Part shown: piece after piece, positions 11,923 to 22,286 of the stretch
Position numbering within the stretch: the first letter of the stretch is position 1
Layout: each line of letters opens with the position of its first letter
NCBI RefSeq assembly: GCF_026914185.1
Contig: NC_070575.1
Coordinates: 2,170,001 to 2,234,000, forward strand
Direction: 5' to 3'
DNA length: 64,000 bases
DNA from: Puccinia triticina
Lineage: Eukaryota > Basidiomycota > Pucciniomycetes > Pucciniales > Pucciniaceae
The notes under the pieces: generated by a model
What the model saw: the letters and a program-made list of their open reading frames with translations, nothing else
Told to the model about the DNA's origin: nothing
Databases searched by the model: none
Position numbers and translations under genes: made by a program

Positions 11923-13556
11923 CTTCTGGCGCGAGTGTGTGGTAGCTAGCTGGTTGCTTTCTTCGCCTCGCCTCGTCGCCGCCTTCTCCTGTATGCCCCC
12001 GAGTGGTACCCGGGGGATCCAAATCCCTCTACCCGGAACACCCCTCCCCCGGAGAAACGTGTGACTTTATATAAAGGCATTCTTCATCTGAAGTCTTGGA
12101 TGCACTCTTGAGGCTATCATCCGACAACTTCTCTCCAAGCACTGCCTTTAATCCACTCTGTCGCTTTTTGCAATTTGACGGAGAAGTGAATGGGCTCTAG
12201 CAATCCTGAACACCAAAAAAATCTCACCAAATATTGTGTTATCAAGCTTATCGGCCTTTTTTTCTATGAGATCTTTTGCTTTCAGGGTTATACCTGACAA
12301 CTGTTACTCACACTGGACTCGGAGCCTCTCTCGGTTTATCTTATTCATCAACACATTGATCCATTACCAGTTCTGTTTTCTCGAAAGTGGAACACTGAGC
12401 CTCATCACATGGAGCTTTCTTCAAAAACGTCCATGACCATATCAATTGCTAACAAGAGCAAAAATAGTCCTGGATGAATGGATTTGCCTGCTTGTCAACA
12501 TTCCTTATGCTGTTTTCTGTGGCCCTGTCAGTAAGATCCTGCCAAATGGATACCTCCTCCTTTTCCCCTTTACCCAGAAGTCATTTATCTGTGACTTGAA
12601 AGAGATCTTGACATACGGAATATCAGGTCCACTTCATGAAGCTATGCTGTTGGGTCAAGGCCACAGACTTTTTTTTCCATGTTCTCTTTCATTATTGGTG
12701 AAGATTCTATTGTTGAGTATGCCCATTCGTGGTTATTAATCCCAGCTAGCCCTCGCACGACATCGATCTAGTCCTCGTACATGTGACATCCGTCATGAGC
12801 ATCAATTTCACCCTTGAAGATTTGGAAGCATTTCTACGGGCTTTTTACTCCTGAATCCAGTCAACACGTCTAGATGCTTCAGTATGACGCCCTTCCTAGT
12901 GTTGTGTCACGCTAGCAACTAGGGTCATCACGGCCGCCTATCCCCGGGGAGTATTAAGGAAACAGACATGTGAGGTGATGTATCTAATTAAAAATGTACA
13001 ACTTTGTGAGATAAAAAAAGGGCCTTGAGACGAGGGTCCAGACTCAACGAGTGCGGGGTGATGGGAGGGTTGAAGTTGCGACTGGCTGTTGGAAAAGGTT
13101 GTGGCGGGTTGCTCAACCAGGCTTAACCCTTTTTGGGACCCATCCCGCAGCCTTTCAGTTGATCCCCGCACGAAGTATTTACGGCCCGCCGCTAGCTGGT
13201 ATGTAGTAGTACAAGTTTCCTGGTCGCCAATCCATGGACCCACAACCGCGCGGTTGGTGAAGGTAACCAAGCATAAGCAAGCCCTTGATTCTGAAAAACA
13301 GATAGATTTGTATGATCTATTCGTGGATTCGGCTTCTACAAGACTGGATGCGGAGGTGTGAATGAATTGTACGGGTCCTAATCTATCACGCGTGGCAACC
13401 TCCTCAACGGGTACTTGCCCAATCTGCCCGCACTGTATGGCGAGACCCCATCAAGTGACGGGAGGCAGGGAGTTGAATTGAGCATCTAATACAGAATGTC
13501 CCTCTCCGTAAAGCACCTCAGAGTAAGCTGGCTCAGCTGGAAGGAGTGATAACTAT
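11923..13556. other. Intergenic between divergent snu66 and GH5-A
   Basis: This holds the promoters of two genes transcribed away from each other. A CT-rich, GC-richer stretch lies just upstream of the snu66 ATG. The rest has only short frames without recognisable motifs; I see no repeat boundary or RNA gene. Confidence 0.45.
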
Positions 13557-13563
13557 TATAAAG
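13557..13563 (+). promoter_or_regulatory. TATA box of GH5-A
   Basis: TATAAAG lies 140 bp upstream of the GH5-A ATG. The three paralogues carry TATAAATA, TATAAGTA and TATAAAG at 150-170 bp upstream of their starts, which supports a real core promoter. Confidence 0.6.
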
Positions 13564-13696
13564 AGGTAAAAGATGCTCCAGCATGAAGCAGTTCCCCCAT
13601 CCTCACCACCATCTTGAGCTCCGGTAGCAATTCTTCTTGTATACCACTTCGATAGACCAAGTAGCCATCAATTCCACCTCTTCCTCTTTTCCTGCA

Positions 13697-15578
13697 ATGG
13701 CCATCAAGCAAAACACCTTCTGGAAAGGCCTTTTCACGCTTGTCTCACTCCTATCTGCCATCTCCCTTGCGACTGCAAAGTCTGAATCGAATCCGCCCGC
13801 AGCAGCTTATGGCAAGACCCTGCCTCGCCTAGCCGGGTTCGTCGTCTGTACTTCGTCAATGCAATGTCCAAGCTGCTTACCTCTTGCTTCCTTCCCGCTT
13901 TTCTGCATTTATAACACTTTCAAAACCGCCTGTTTTCAGAGTGAGTCTCACTTTAATTGCCATAAAAAAGCGCTATGTTGCCTCACAAGAGTTTGGATTT
14001 GTTTTCTCATGCGGATTGTTTGAAACTTTCAAAGGTTAACTTGGCAGGCTGGGACTTCGGTGCACAAACAAATGGCGTATACTCCCCAGGCAGCACTGGT
14101 GTTGCCCCGCCAAAGACTCAAATCCCGCATTTCATTAAGCAGAATGTCAATCTGTTGCGAGTGCCCGTGGCCTGGGGGTTCATCCAACCGGAGATAAACA
14201 AGGAGCTCAACGCGACTAACGCGAATATCTACCGTGAATTTATCGAAGATATCACAAGCCGGGGGGCTTACGCAATCATTGACCTTCACGCGGTAAATAT
14301 TATTTTGTTCTGTCCTTTCCAGTTTCATTGGTCCCAAGTTCACCCAGAGCCCCAAATTAACTCAAATGATGACTCTCCTGGTGTTTCTCTAGTACGCCCG
14401 TAACAATGGCGAGATTGTCGGCGAGTCGCCGCAAATGCCCGCTTCTGTCCTTGTCAATTTGTGGCTTAAGTTAGGGGCTCTCTTCAAGGATAACAAGCAA
14501 GTCATCCTCGGATTATCCAACGAACCTCATGACCAAAGTACATAGATCCTAGCTTCACCCTTTGTCTTCATTGTTCCCTGATATAAAGCTCACGTCTTGT
14601 TTATTCGAAAAAAGGTATCGAAAAATGGGCTGTCACGGTGCAGACTTTGGTCACCGCCATGAGAAAAGATGGGATAAACAACATCTTGCTGTTACCCGGA
14701 ACAGACTGGACGTCTCTTAAAGCTTTCCCTGACTGGTACAAATCTATGAAAACGGTCAAGAACCCAGACGGGTCTTTCGACGGCCTTTGGTTTGAGGCGC
14801 ACCGAGTGAGTTTTTCAATGAAGATCAGCATGATGATCATTTACATTCCTTTAGATTTAAGTTTTCTCTTGTACTGACCTTTTTTTTTGTTACGCAGTAC
14901 CTCGATGGTGACAACTCCGGCAAAAGCCGCGAGTGTGTTGCAAGCCACGCTGACGAAGTGGTCAGTATTGCGAAGATGCTAAAAGAAGACAGTCGACAAA
15001 TTCTACTTGGAGAAACGGGTGGTGGTAGCACCGAAAGCTGCAAGAAATATCTTCCGGAATTGGTCGAGGCAGTCGCTAATGTGTGTTCTTGAGTGACAAC
15101 GCATTTAGTTTCCCGCTCGAGCAAAATCCAAGGCGTAGCACTGACTGGGCATGATTTCTGGTTTCTCATTCTTTTCGCGTTGATCAGGCATATCCTCATT
15201 TTGCGGGCTTCGCCATTTGGTCGGCTGGTGCTTTTGATGCGGTGAGTCTTAGAGGAATCCCCTCATGAAGCGCGCGGTAATTGATGATGAAAGCATTTGT
15301 GAACAGACGTACGAGCTCGTTGTTACAGTGAAAGACGAGTCATCGGTAAGTAGTTTGCAAATACCCACAGGAGTTGCTATGCTCAGAGCTGACGAGTTGA
15401 ATGGTTGTGTCCCATCTAGCCGACTGGATGGAAAGATCAAGAGAATTGGCTATCGATCAAAAAATTTCTCCCAACCCACCCTCCCACCGCGCACAAGAAG
15501 GCGGCCGACAAAGGAGCGAAAGAGCAAGAGAAGAACAAAGGGTCGAAGCATGGAAGGAGGTCGATTGTATCCAATTAG
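13697..15578 (+). CDS. Secreted GH5 (subfamily 5-like) endo-beta-1,4-glucanase, copy A
   Basis: The exons are 13697-13836, a 1-nt exon at 13940, 14035-14292, 14393-14537, 14615-14805, 14898-15080, 15188-15241, 15307-15345 and 15420-15578, giving 389 residues. A signal peptide (about residues 1-27) is followed by the GH5 barrel: VNLAGWDFG, the strand NLLRVPVAW, the acid/base Glu in LSNEPHD, and the nucleophile Glu in LLGETGGGSTESC. The order and spacing match Trichoderma Cel5A/EGII-type GH5_5 cellulases, which cleave internal beta-1,4 bonds of cellulose outside the cell. The C-terminus is Lys-rich and variable. All internal exon lengths from exon 4 to exon 8 are identical in the three paralogues on the minus strand. 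It is the most diverged of the four copies, and the only one on the plus strand. Confidence 0.9.
13940..13940 (+). other. Predicted single-nucleotide exon of GH5-A
   Basis: Base A at 13940 lies between an acceptor (TTTTCAG) and a donor (GTGAGT). Exon 1 ends in GG and exon 3 begins with GTT; without one extra base the frame is lost. Adding A completes GGA, the conserved Gly of the GVNLAG motif. The same arrangement occurs in copies B, C and D. Confidence 0.65.
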
Positions 15579-16516
15579 GAATTGAAAATGGTCTCCAGTC
15601 AGCAGGCCTCAGCAGGCACGACTGCGACCATTGCAGCATACTAGTCTTTTCATTTGTGGACATTTTTTTTCGGTTATATCTTTTTTCTTGATGTTGAGCA
15701 TTTTTTTCTCTTTGACATATTTCTGGCGTGATCGTCGCGAGCGATAACATAAATTTGACCATATTGGGGATTCATTCGTGTCCCTGCGGATATTGTTTTA
15801 TGCCAAAACAATATTTAATAAAAAAAACTATCCCTCCCTTGAAAAATGGATGGCTTCCCGTTGGCATTTAGAGAGCCCTTGATACCCCTCTAACTCCTAA
15901 ATTAAGACACCTACTAAGACCAAAAACAGTGAAAATGAAAATGAAAGCAATGAAAAACAGGCTTAGGAAAACATTTTCCTATTTACTGAAAATTAGGAGT
16001 TTGGGGGTGTAAAGTGAGATCTGGGAGGCTCCCAGACTTGACAGGAAGTCATCTAATAAACTGAGGGAAAGTCTTTCTCCCATGCGGGGCGGCACCTTTG
16101 AAACAGAGAGACCTGAGTCAGGGCTAATAGGGGGTACTGAAGCCTAGAAAATGTTTTTTGAGATGCCCCGACCCAAGATACCAGCAACCTGAATTATTAT
16201 CTCATTACATTTCTCTGTCAATTCTACAGGAATAGGTTTGATTGTTTTGTTCTGCTTGAAGAAATTCTTGTGACTCCATAAAGAAAGACAGAAAGGAAGT
16301 TGAAATGCCTGATCAGTGGCACACTTAGGCTGGGGACTAAATGGTGGTACATTAAGGTTGAGAGTGAGGACCAATGAGGTTGATTGCTTATATCTGATGA
16401 CTAGTTTAATTAATAAATGATATTAAAATATGTGCCTTTTCTGCCCTTGCAGGTGCGGGGTGTTCAATTTTAGTGTAGATTCAAACAGGTAGCAGTGCAC
16501 CTACCATGGACAACAC
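15579..16516. other. Intergenic, no supported gene
   Basis: The 3' flank of GH5-A followed by AT-rich sequence. Only short frames occur and none carries a recognisable motif. Confidence 0.45.
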
Positions 16517-16709
16517 TAACACTGGGCTGCTACGCTAAACTATGGGTAGCGTGCGCTATCCAATTGTTTAGCATTGTGTTGTTCCTGATAAAATGCTGTT
16601 AGCGGTAACGCCACTACAGGCCGCTACGCTACACCAATGGGCTCTAACAACGCTATCCACTTTTTTGGTGGTTGAATAGCACTAGTGCTAGCGCAAATAG
16701 CGCTGATAG
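16517..16709. repeat. Fragment of TAGCG-rich element
   Basis: It starts ACACTGGGCTGCTACGCTAA, resembling the left end of the element at 1297, and is rich in TAGCG/CGCTA words. It forms the left flank of the hAT remnant that follows, so it was probably the insertion target. Confidence 0.5.
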
Positions 16710-17435
16710 CAACAATGGGCCTATACTATACTCTACTATAACTGGCCGGGCCTTTCTGTTATTGTATAGGTCTGGTTGTACCACCCTACACTAATAACTG
16801 TACTAGTATTGGCCCGTATAATATTCTGTGGTTTTTCTATGAAACAAAAAATACAGGTATAGTAACTTTTTTGCCCCTGGTTACCGCGATAACGCACTTA
16901 ACCAGGTGTAAACATAAGGCAATGAAATTTGGGCTCCTGATAATTGTACAGGCAAACCATGACACCTACCTTGTCCTTGCGGTAATAGCAAGGGCTTATT
17001 TAGGAACACCGGGTAGGTCTTGTTCTGTTGAGAGATTGTTCTCTGTGGCTGCAGACGTGGTTGTCTGTTCCCTTCAGCTACTTCACAATCCTTCAGAAGC
17101 CTTGTGTGGCTTGGTGAGGATTTTCCCCTCTCAGGGACTTTGCTGAGGCCGTAAAGGCTTTGGGTGCTCTGATCCCCAAGCCCAAGAAATGGATAAATTT
17201 TCATCCCTACTGAGTAGTGGTACTGGCCACATCTGGCCAGTATAGTATTGAGATTTTTTTTTATTTCTTCCTTCATTTGGATATAGTATTTTTTTTTTAA
17301 AAAAAAACCTCATGTAATTGGATATAGTATTAAAAATTCATTATGGAAAATGGAAATAACAGTACTGTTATTGGACCAAAAAAAAAATACAATAACTATG
17401 CTATACCAATATCTGTATAGTAAAGGCCCATTGTT
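16710..17435 (+). mobile_element. Degraded hAT element with transposase C-terminal remnant
   Basis: The ends are inverted: CAACAATGGGCCTATACTAT on the left, and the reverse complement of the right end reads AACAATGGGCCTTTACTAT. Direct copies of GCTGATAG flank it at 16702-16709 and 17436-17443, the 8-bp duplication expected for hAT. Inside, a frame at about 16930-17146 reads ARAYLGTPGRSCSVERLFSV, the signature of the hAT C-terminal dimerisation domain. The rest of the transposase is missing, so the copy is non-autonomous. Confidence 0.8.
16871..17146 (+). pseudogene. hAT transposase C-terminal (hATC dimerisation) fragment
   Basis: The frame contains YLGTPGRSCSVERLFS, which matches the conserved Y-L-P-S-ERLFS block of the hATC domain. 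The catalytic region and zinc finger are absent, and the following helix is diverged. There is no credible start codon context; this is a relic inside the element at 16710-17435. Confidence 0.7.
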
Positions 17436-17559
17436 GCTGATAGAGGCCCCTTTATTTTAAGCGGAGCCTGTTCAGTAGCAGGCAATCACTTACACACCAC
17501 TATGTAATGGAAAAACCCATCAGCAGTACTATAGCTCCGCTAAACTACACCAAACCACC

Positions 17560-17645
17560 TAACTCAACACAAGTCCCCCTGGTGGGAGGCTCACTGTGGC
17601 TGGCGGCAAAGCTGCCCCTCCTGCAGGGAGGGACTTGCGCATTAT
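17560..17645. repeat. Foldback repeat of the AAGTCCCTC family
   Basis: The left end CAACACAAGTCCCCC and the right end GGAGGGACTTGCGC form an imperfect hairpin of under 100 bp. Related hairpins occur near 18.0, 45.6, 56.0, 56.7 and 61.4 kb. Confidence 0.6.
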
Positions 17646-18740
17646 CCCAAATTTTACGCGGGAGCAGAAAGTTCATTTGGCTGAGAGGTTTTCAAAAGTT
17701 TTGTAGCTTCTCCCCCAGCCTCTCCACCAATATGCCCTACCTGTACCCTATGCTAATTTTCTTTCTCTACAATTTGGTCTACTCAGATTTTTTCTATCAC
17801 AATCTGTTGACCTTTTCAAAAGATCAAAAATGCACAAGTCTTCCAAATGAGGCTCCACTTGTTTGGGACTCCAGGAGTGGTTTTTCTGGCTACAAGATAG
17901 ATAAGTGGCTCAAATTCCTTGCAAGAACAGAACCTACAACTCTGTTTATTCAGTTTTTTTTATATTAGCTGGGATTTGTAGTGTAGCAGTCCCTTTCTGC
18001 TCCTGCTTAAATCAAGACATAACTCATAAGCCTCTCCTGCGGAGAGCCCTCCGGGCGGGGTCCCCCGGACCCTCCGCCCGAGAGGCTTTGTTAAGCTAGC
18101 CAAACTACTGACTGAAAGTAGTTTAGCAGACCCGCAAGGACAGGCAGGTACCTGCTGAAGGGCGGTGGCTGTGACGGGTACCCGCCGGCTGGTGCCAATT
18201 GACATCCTTCTTCTCAGAGTACATTTTCTAAATTTGTGGCACTTCCTCTCCTCTACATTTTGTAAACTTAAGATAAGGCCTAGACAAGACTGCTACGTTT
18301 TGGCGATTGCTCTGCTGCAGGGATATATGAGTAAGTATATTAAACATCATGAAACAAGGGAAGGACGACACTATGTACGCGGACAGAGACAGAGAGAGAG
18401 AGAGAGAGAGATCAGAGGCCGCGGGAAGAACGGGAAATATGGACAAAAGAAAGAAGAGTTTTGGATCTCTATAACTCGCAACCAGAAGTCTTCTTGGGCG
18501 AAAAAGAAGAAAAGAGAGAAAAAAAGATGAGTGGAGGAAGATAAGGGAGACCAATTTTATGGGGGAAGGATGAAGAATTCGTACGCCGAGGCAAGAAAGA
18601 GAAAAAGAGGCTACAGCCAACAACAAGGAAACGAGAAGCAGAAGGGAACAAAAAGACATTTGGAAAGGCTGTTTTGGGGTACGGAGATAGACAGGCCATC
18701 ATGAAGGACCAGCGTGTCAGAGGATGACGAGCATGGGCGA
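17646..18740. other. Intergenic with foldback repeat and GA microsatellite
   Basis: The segment holds a second foldback (about 18011-18097, CATAAGCCTCTC / GAGAGGCTTTGTTAAG), a short GGTACCTG/GGTACCCG patch near 18147-18190, and a GA microsatellite at 18390-18411. A frame at 17690-17968 has no family match that I recognise and is probably not a gene. Confidence 0.5.
18390..18411. repeat. GA dinucleotide microsatellite
   Basis: About ten consecutive AG/GA units lie downstream of the eRF3 stop codon, in AG-rich surroundings. Confidence 0.8.
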
Positions 18741-21316
18741 TTAAGCTTTGGTTGAAGGCTCGTCGGGGTTGGCGCTTTCCAACAGCTTGGTGATCTTGCC
18801 AATCGCAATCGTCTTGCCTTCATCTCGCAAAGTGAATCGGCCCAGTTGAGGATGGTCTTTGAATCTGTTCACAGATTCCGAAGGAGTTAGACAACCCAAC
18901 CTGAAGAAAAGATTAATATGACAAAGAGAAAAAAGGGATGACGTACGTTTCCACGCAAATGGGAGCGGCGGTCTCCAAGAGTGCGACGACTTTCATGCCC
19001 TTCTTAGCGAACTGGGGAGGTCTCCTAGATTTCTTACCGGTTTTCTTGTCGTAGTAGTGGAGGAGGGCGGAGAGCGTGCATTCCTCGGCCAAGGTGTGGA
19101 CATGCATGACGGCGCCGTAGCCGGCACAGATGATATTCTTGGAGTCGATGATCGCTAGTTGGGCTTCGAACCGGGTTACCGTGTGGATCGGCTTGTGGGC
19201 ATCCGTCAGCACGAAGCCGCACATCTGGTCACATCCAATTGTCGTTCGGAAAACAAGACTTCATCAGCACGGGCAGGTGGACAATTATGGGAGTGAAGAC
19301 TGACAATGTCTTCATCCTCGATGCCTTTCAGTCTAATCCGAACATTGTCACCACAGAGCGCCCGAGGAATCTCGTCTTCCATCTCATTATAGATAGCAGA
19401 TACTTCGGCGGGTGTCTACAGAGTCCAGATATGATGGCATCCTCAAGTTAGTCCACAAAAGCCGAAGCGGGGAGGAAGGTGGGGAAGACGTACCTTGTTG
19501 GGCATCATGAGGACAGATTCTCCTTTGGTTACTTTGCCAGATTCTAACTTGCCTACGACTACTGCGCCCATGTCCTTGTATTTCTCCGAAATCGGCATCA
19601 TCAAGGGGGCGTTATACTTGCGGTCAGTCAACTTCATGTTGTCTAGCAGCTCGAGGAGAGATGGTCCACTAGTTTAGGGGAGACGATATCAGCTTAGCTC
19701 TTGGACCCATGTCGGGTGATGGTAGATTTCAAAAGACTTCACACGCACTCATACCACGAACACTTGTCCTTCGCAAGTCTATCCTTGATGTTCGCACCCG
19801 TGTAACCAGAAACAGGGATAAAAGTGAGGTCTTTGGCCGGATTGAAGCCGGAGAGTCTGAGGAACGGGGTCAGCTTATTGACGATCTCGTCGTATCTTGC
19901 CTGGTCCCATTCGACGGTGATGTCGTCCATCTTGTTGATCACGACCACCAGCTTGGGAACCCCGGTTGTTTTGACCAACATAGCATGCTCTCTGGTCTGT
20001 CCGCCTCGTTCGAAGCCGGTTTCGAATTCGCCCTTACGAGCCGAGATGACGAGGATGGCGATGTCGGCCTGACTGGCGCCGGAGATCATCGCAGGAACGT
20101 ACGTCTTGTGGCCTGGGGCATCCAGGATGGTGTATCTTCGGATGTCTGTCTCGAAGTATGCTCGGCCGGTCTCGACGGTCTTTCCTTGGGCACGTTCTTG
20201 GATGGTCGAATCTAATGCCCAACTGAGGTACCACGACTCCTTGCCAGCATCCTTGGCTTCCTTCTCTAGCTTCTCCATCGTCCGCTTGTCGACCATCCCC
20301 GTGAGATAGAGGATGTTTCCGCCCATCGTCGACTTGCCCGCATCGACGTGTCCGATAAAAACAAGGTTCGCATGCGGCTTGCCCTCCTCTTTGACGTCAT
20401 CCTTCTTTGATTCATACAAGTCTCGCAGTGTCTCTTCATCGACTGCTGATTCGACCTCTTTCTTGATCGCATCGGCATCGAGAACTGGTCTACGGGCGTC
20501 TCCGATCGTCAACGTCTTGGTGGCTGCATCCAAGGTCGCTTCGACTGCAGGTGTGCTAGCGGGAGCTGGATCGACTGGAGGAGGTTCAGGAGTTCCACTC
20601 TGGGTGGGAGGCGTAGGAGCTTGGGACTTGGTTGAACTGCCGATGGTGATGACTTTTTTGGCCTGCGGTGAGCTCTGGGACCGGGCGGCTGATGATAGTT
20701 TGGGATCGGTCGAAGGCTTGGAAGCAGGGCCGGGGGCGGGGTCCTTCTTCTTCCCAATGCTCAGTGAAACGACTGCCGGCTTGTCCGAGTTGGCGTTCAT
20801 TTGCTTGAGTCGGGTTGTAGCTGAGATCGACAAGGTTTTAGCACCATTATTGTTCACCGTTGCAGTGGGTTCGGAGGGAGGTTGTTGAGTAGGCGGACGA
20901 GAGGGGGCTTCTTCTTCCCAGTTATCAGGGGCCTGCTGTTGCTGTTGCTGGTGTTGATTGTGACGATTGTACTGTGATTGAGGGTGATGTTGAGGCTGTT
21001 GGTAGTACTGTTGTTGAGCTCCATAGCCGCCAGGGTACTGGTATTGTTGCTGTTGATGATGGGGTTGGTGGTATTGTTGATGATAACCATAGTTTTGAGG
21101 TGCTCCTTGCTGTTGGTAGTTCGGATGAGCATTGCCGTAGCCCCCCTGTCCAGGGTAGTAACCGGGGTAGGGAGGTTGACTTCCGTCCTGAGCTGGATAT
21201 TGCTGCTGCTGCTGTTGTTGCTGAGGGTTGGAAGAGCCAGGGGGTGGGGCACCTCCTGGAACAAAGCTATTGGCACCAGGTCGGAAGCCCTGGAAGGAAT
21301 TGGCGTTCGGGTTCAT
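18741..21316 (-). CDS. SUP35: Eukaryotic release factor 3 (Sup35-type GTPase)
   Basis: Five exons, 21316-19749, 19668-19494, 19415-19305, 19224-18947 and 18864-18741, join in frame through GT-AG introns of 78-82 bp and give 751 residues. Residues 1 to about 135 form a Gln/Tyr/Gly/Asn-rich prion-like domain with YPGYYPGQGGYG-type repeats; a charged middle region follows. The GTPase core has G1 GHVDAGKST, G3 DAPGH and G4 NKMD. The C-terminal beta-barrels include GVPKLVVVINKMDD, MHVHT and FAKKGMKV. eRF3 binds eRF1 and GTP to end translation at stop codons in the cytoplasm. Length and domain order match fungal Sup35. The first donor is GTGCGT rather than the nearby GTATGA; only this choice gives the conserved WYDGPSLLE junction. 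Confidence 0.95.
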
Positions 21317-22286
21317 GAGAATCGGTCAAAGTTTTAAGTTTTGTTGGTTGCTTGGGTTGTTGATCTTGCTGTATGAAGTTATGAATGAGCTATAAACGAA
21401 TCGAAATATGAATTCAGCAAACAATTCGTGGGTTTCTCTAACAATCCGATGTGACGCCAAGACGCTCGGCTCACCAGTTGAACCAGAGGTCTACGTATCA
21501 CCGGGGCTCGGATTGTTCGCCCTGTCGACCTGGATGTGCGGAACCAAGGTTAGCACAGTCTGGATGGTGACGGGGGATGGCGGTTGCTTGCGAAGGATGG
21601 AATACTCACTGGCTTTTTTTCGTTCGTTGCTGCTGTCGATGTATGCTCGCAGCGCCGAGAGGTTGCGGCCGGGTTTGTGGCTGCCGGGCGGAAATAGAGT
21701 TTCCACAGCGGCTCAGTATGTAGGCGAAGCTCCATATTGTGGAGCTCCGCCGCAGCATCGCTCACTTTTGTCCAGTTTATTCCACAAGAAATCAATCTCC
21801 ATCGGTTCTTTCCCTTTCCACCTTTGAGCCGTTCCAATGAGAAGATCCTATGTCACTGTCATGCTTCTTGTCTCATTTCTCCGACCCCCTTTTTTGGGCT
21901 CTCCGGTCGAAAACTCAACAAACTCTAAAGACTATTCAGCCTTATAGAATTACCATGTCATAAGTTCTATCTACACAAAAAGGTTCAAAAATTGTTATTT
22001 TTTACAGAGATCTACACAAAAAGTTTCAAAAATTGTTCTTTTTTACAGAGATGTCGAAATCTAAGTTGTACAAGATCAGATACAAACCACAATGCTTGGG
22101 ATGTAGAAAGGCAACACAAGCTACGTGTTTTTTGTTGTTTTAACGACAAGAAATAAAAGAAACTTGTTCAACACTAAAAGCGTGTTTATACAGGACGATG
22201 CCTGCGTCTTCAGGTGACTCAGAACCTAATTTGATGTCTACAATCTTCCTTGTTCTTACCTGTTACAAATTGATGGAGCCGCTGGG
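21317..22286. other. Intergenic: eRF3 promoter side and 3' flank of GH5-B
   Basis: About 21,970-22,200 (TCTACACAAAAA... GCTTGGGATGTAGAAAG) is homologous to the 3' flanks of GH5-C (about 50,110-50,330) and GH5-D (about 53,310-53,530), so the GH5 duplications include downstream DNA. No further gene is seen. Confidence 0.55.

Noticed and set aside
17690..17968. Plus-strand frame of about 90 codons after PSLSTNMPYLYPM
   Set aside because: Hydrophobic and low-complexity, no homologue that I recognise and no splice partner.
19709..21337. Plus-strand open frames antisense to eRF3
   Set aside because: Leu/Val-rich strings mirror the Gln-repeat and GTPase exons on the other strand; no independent support.
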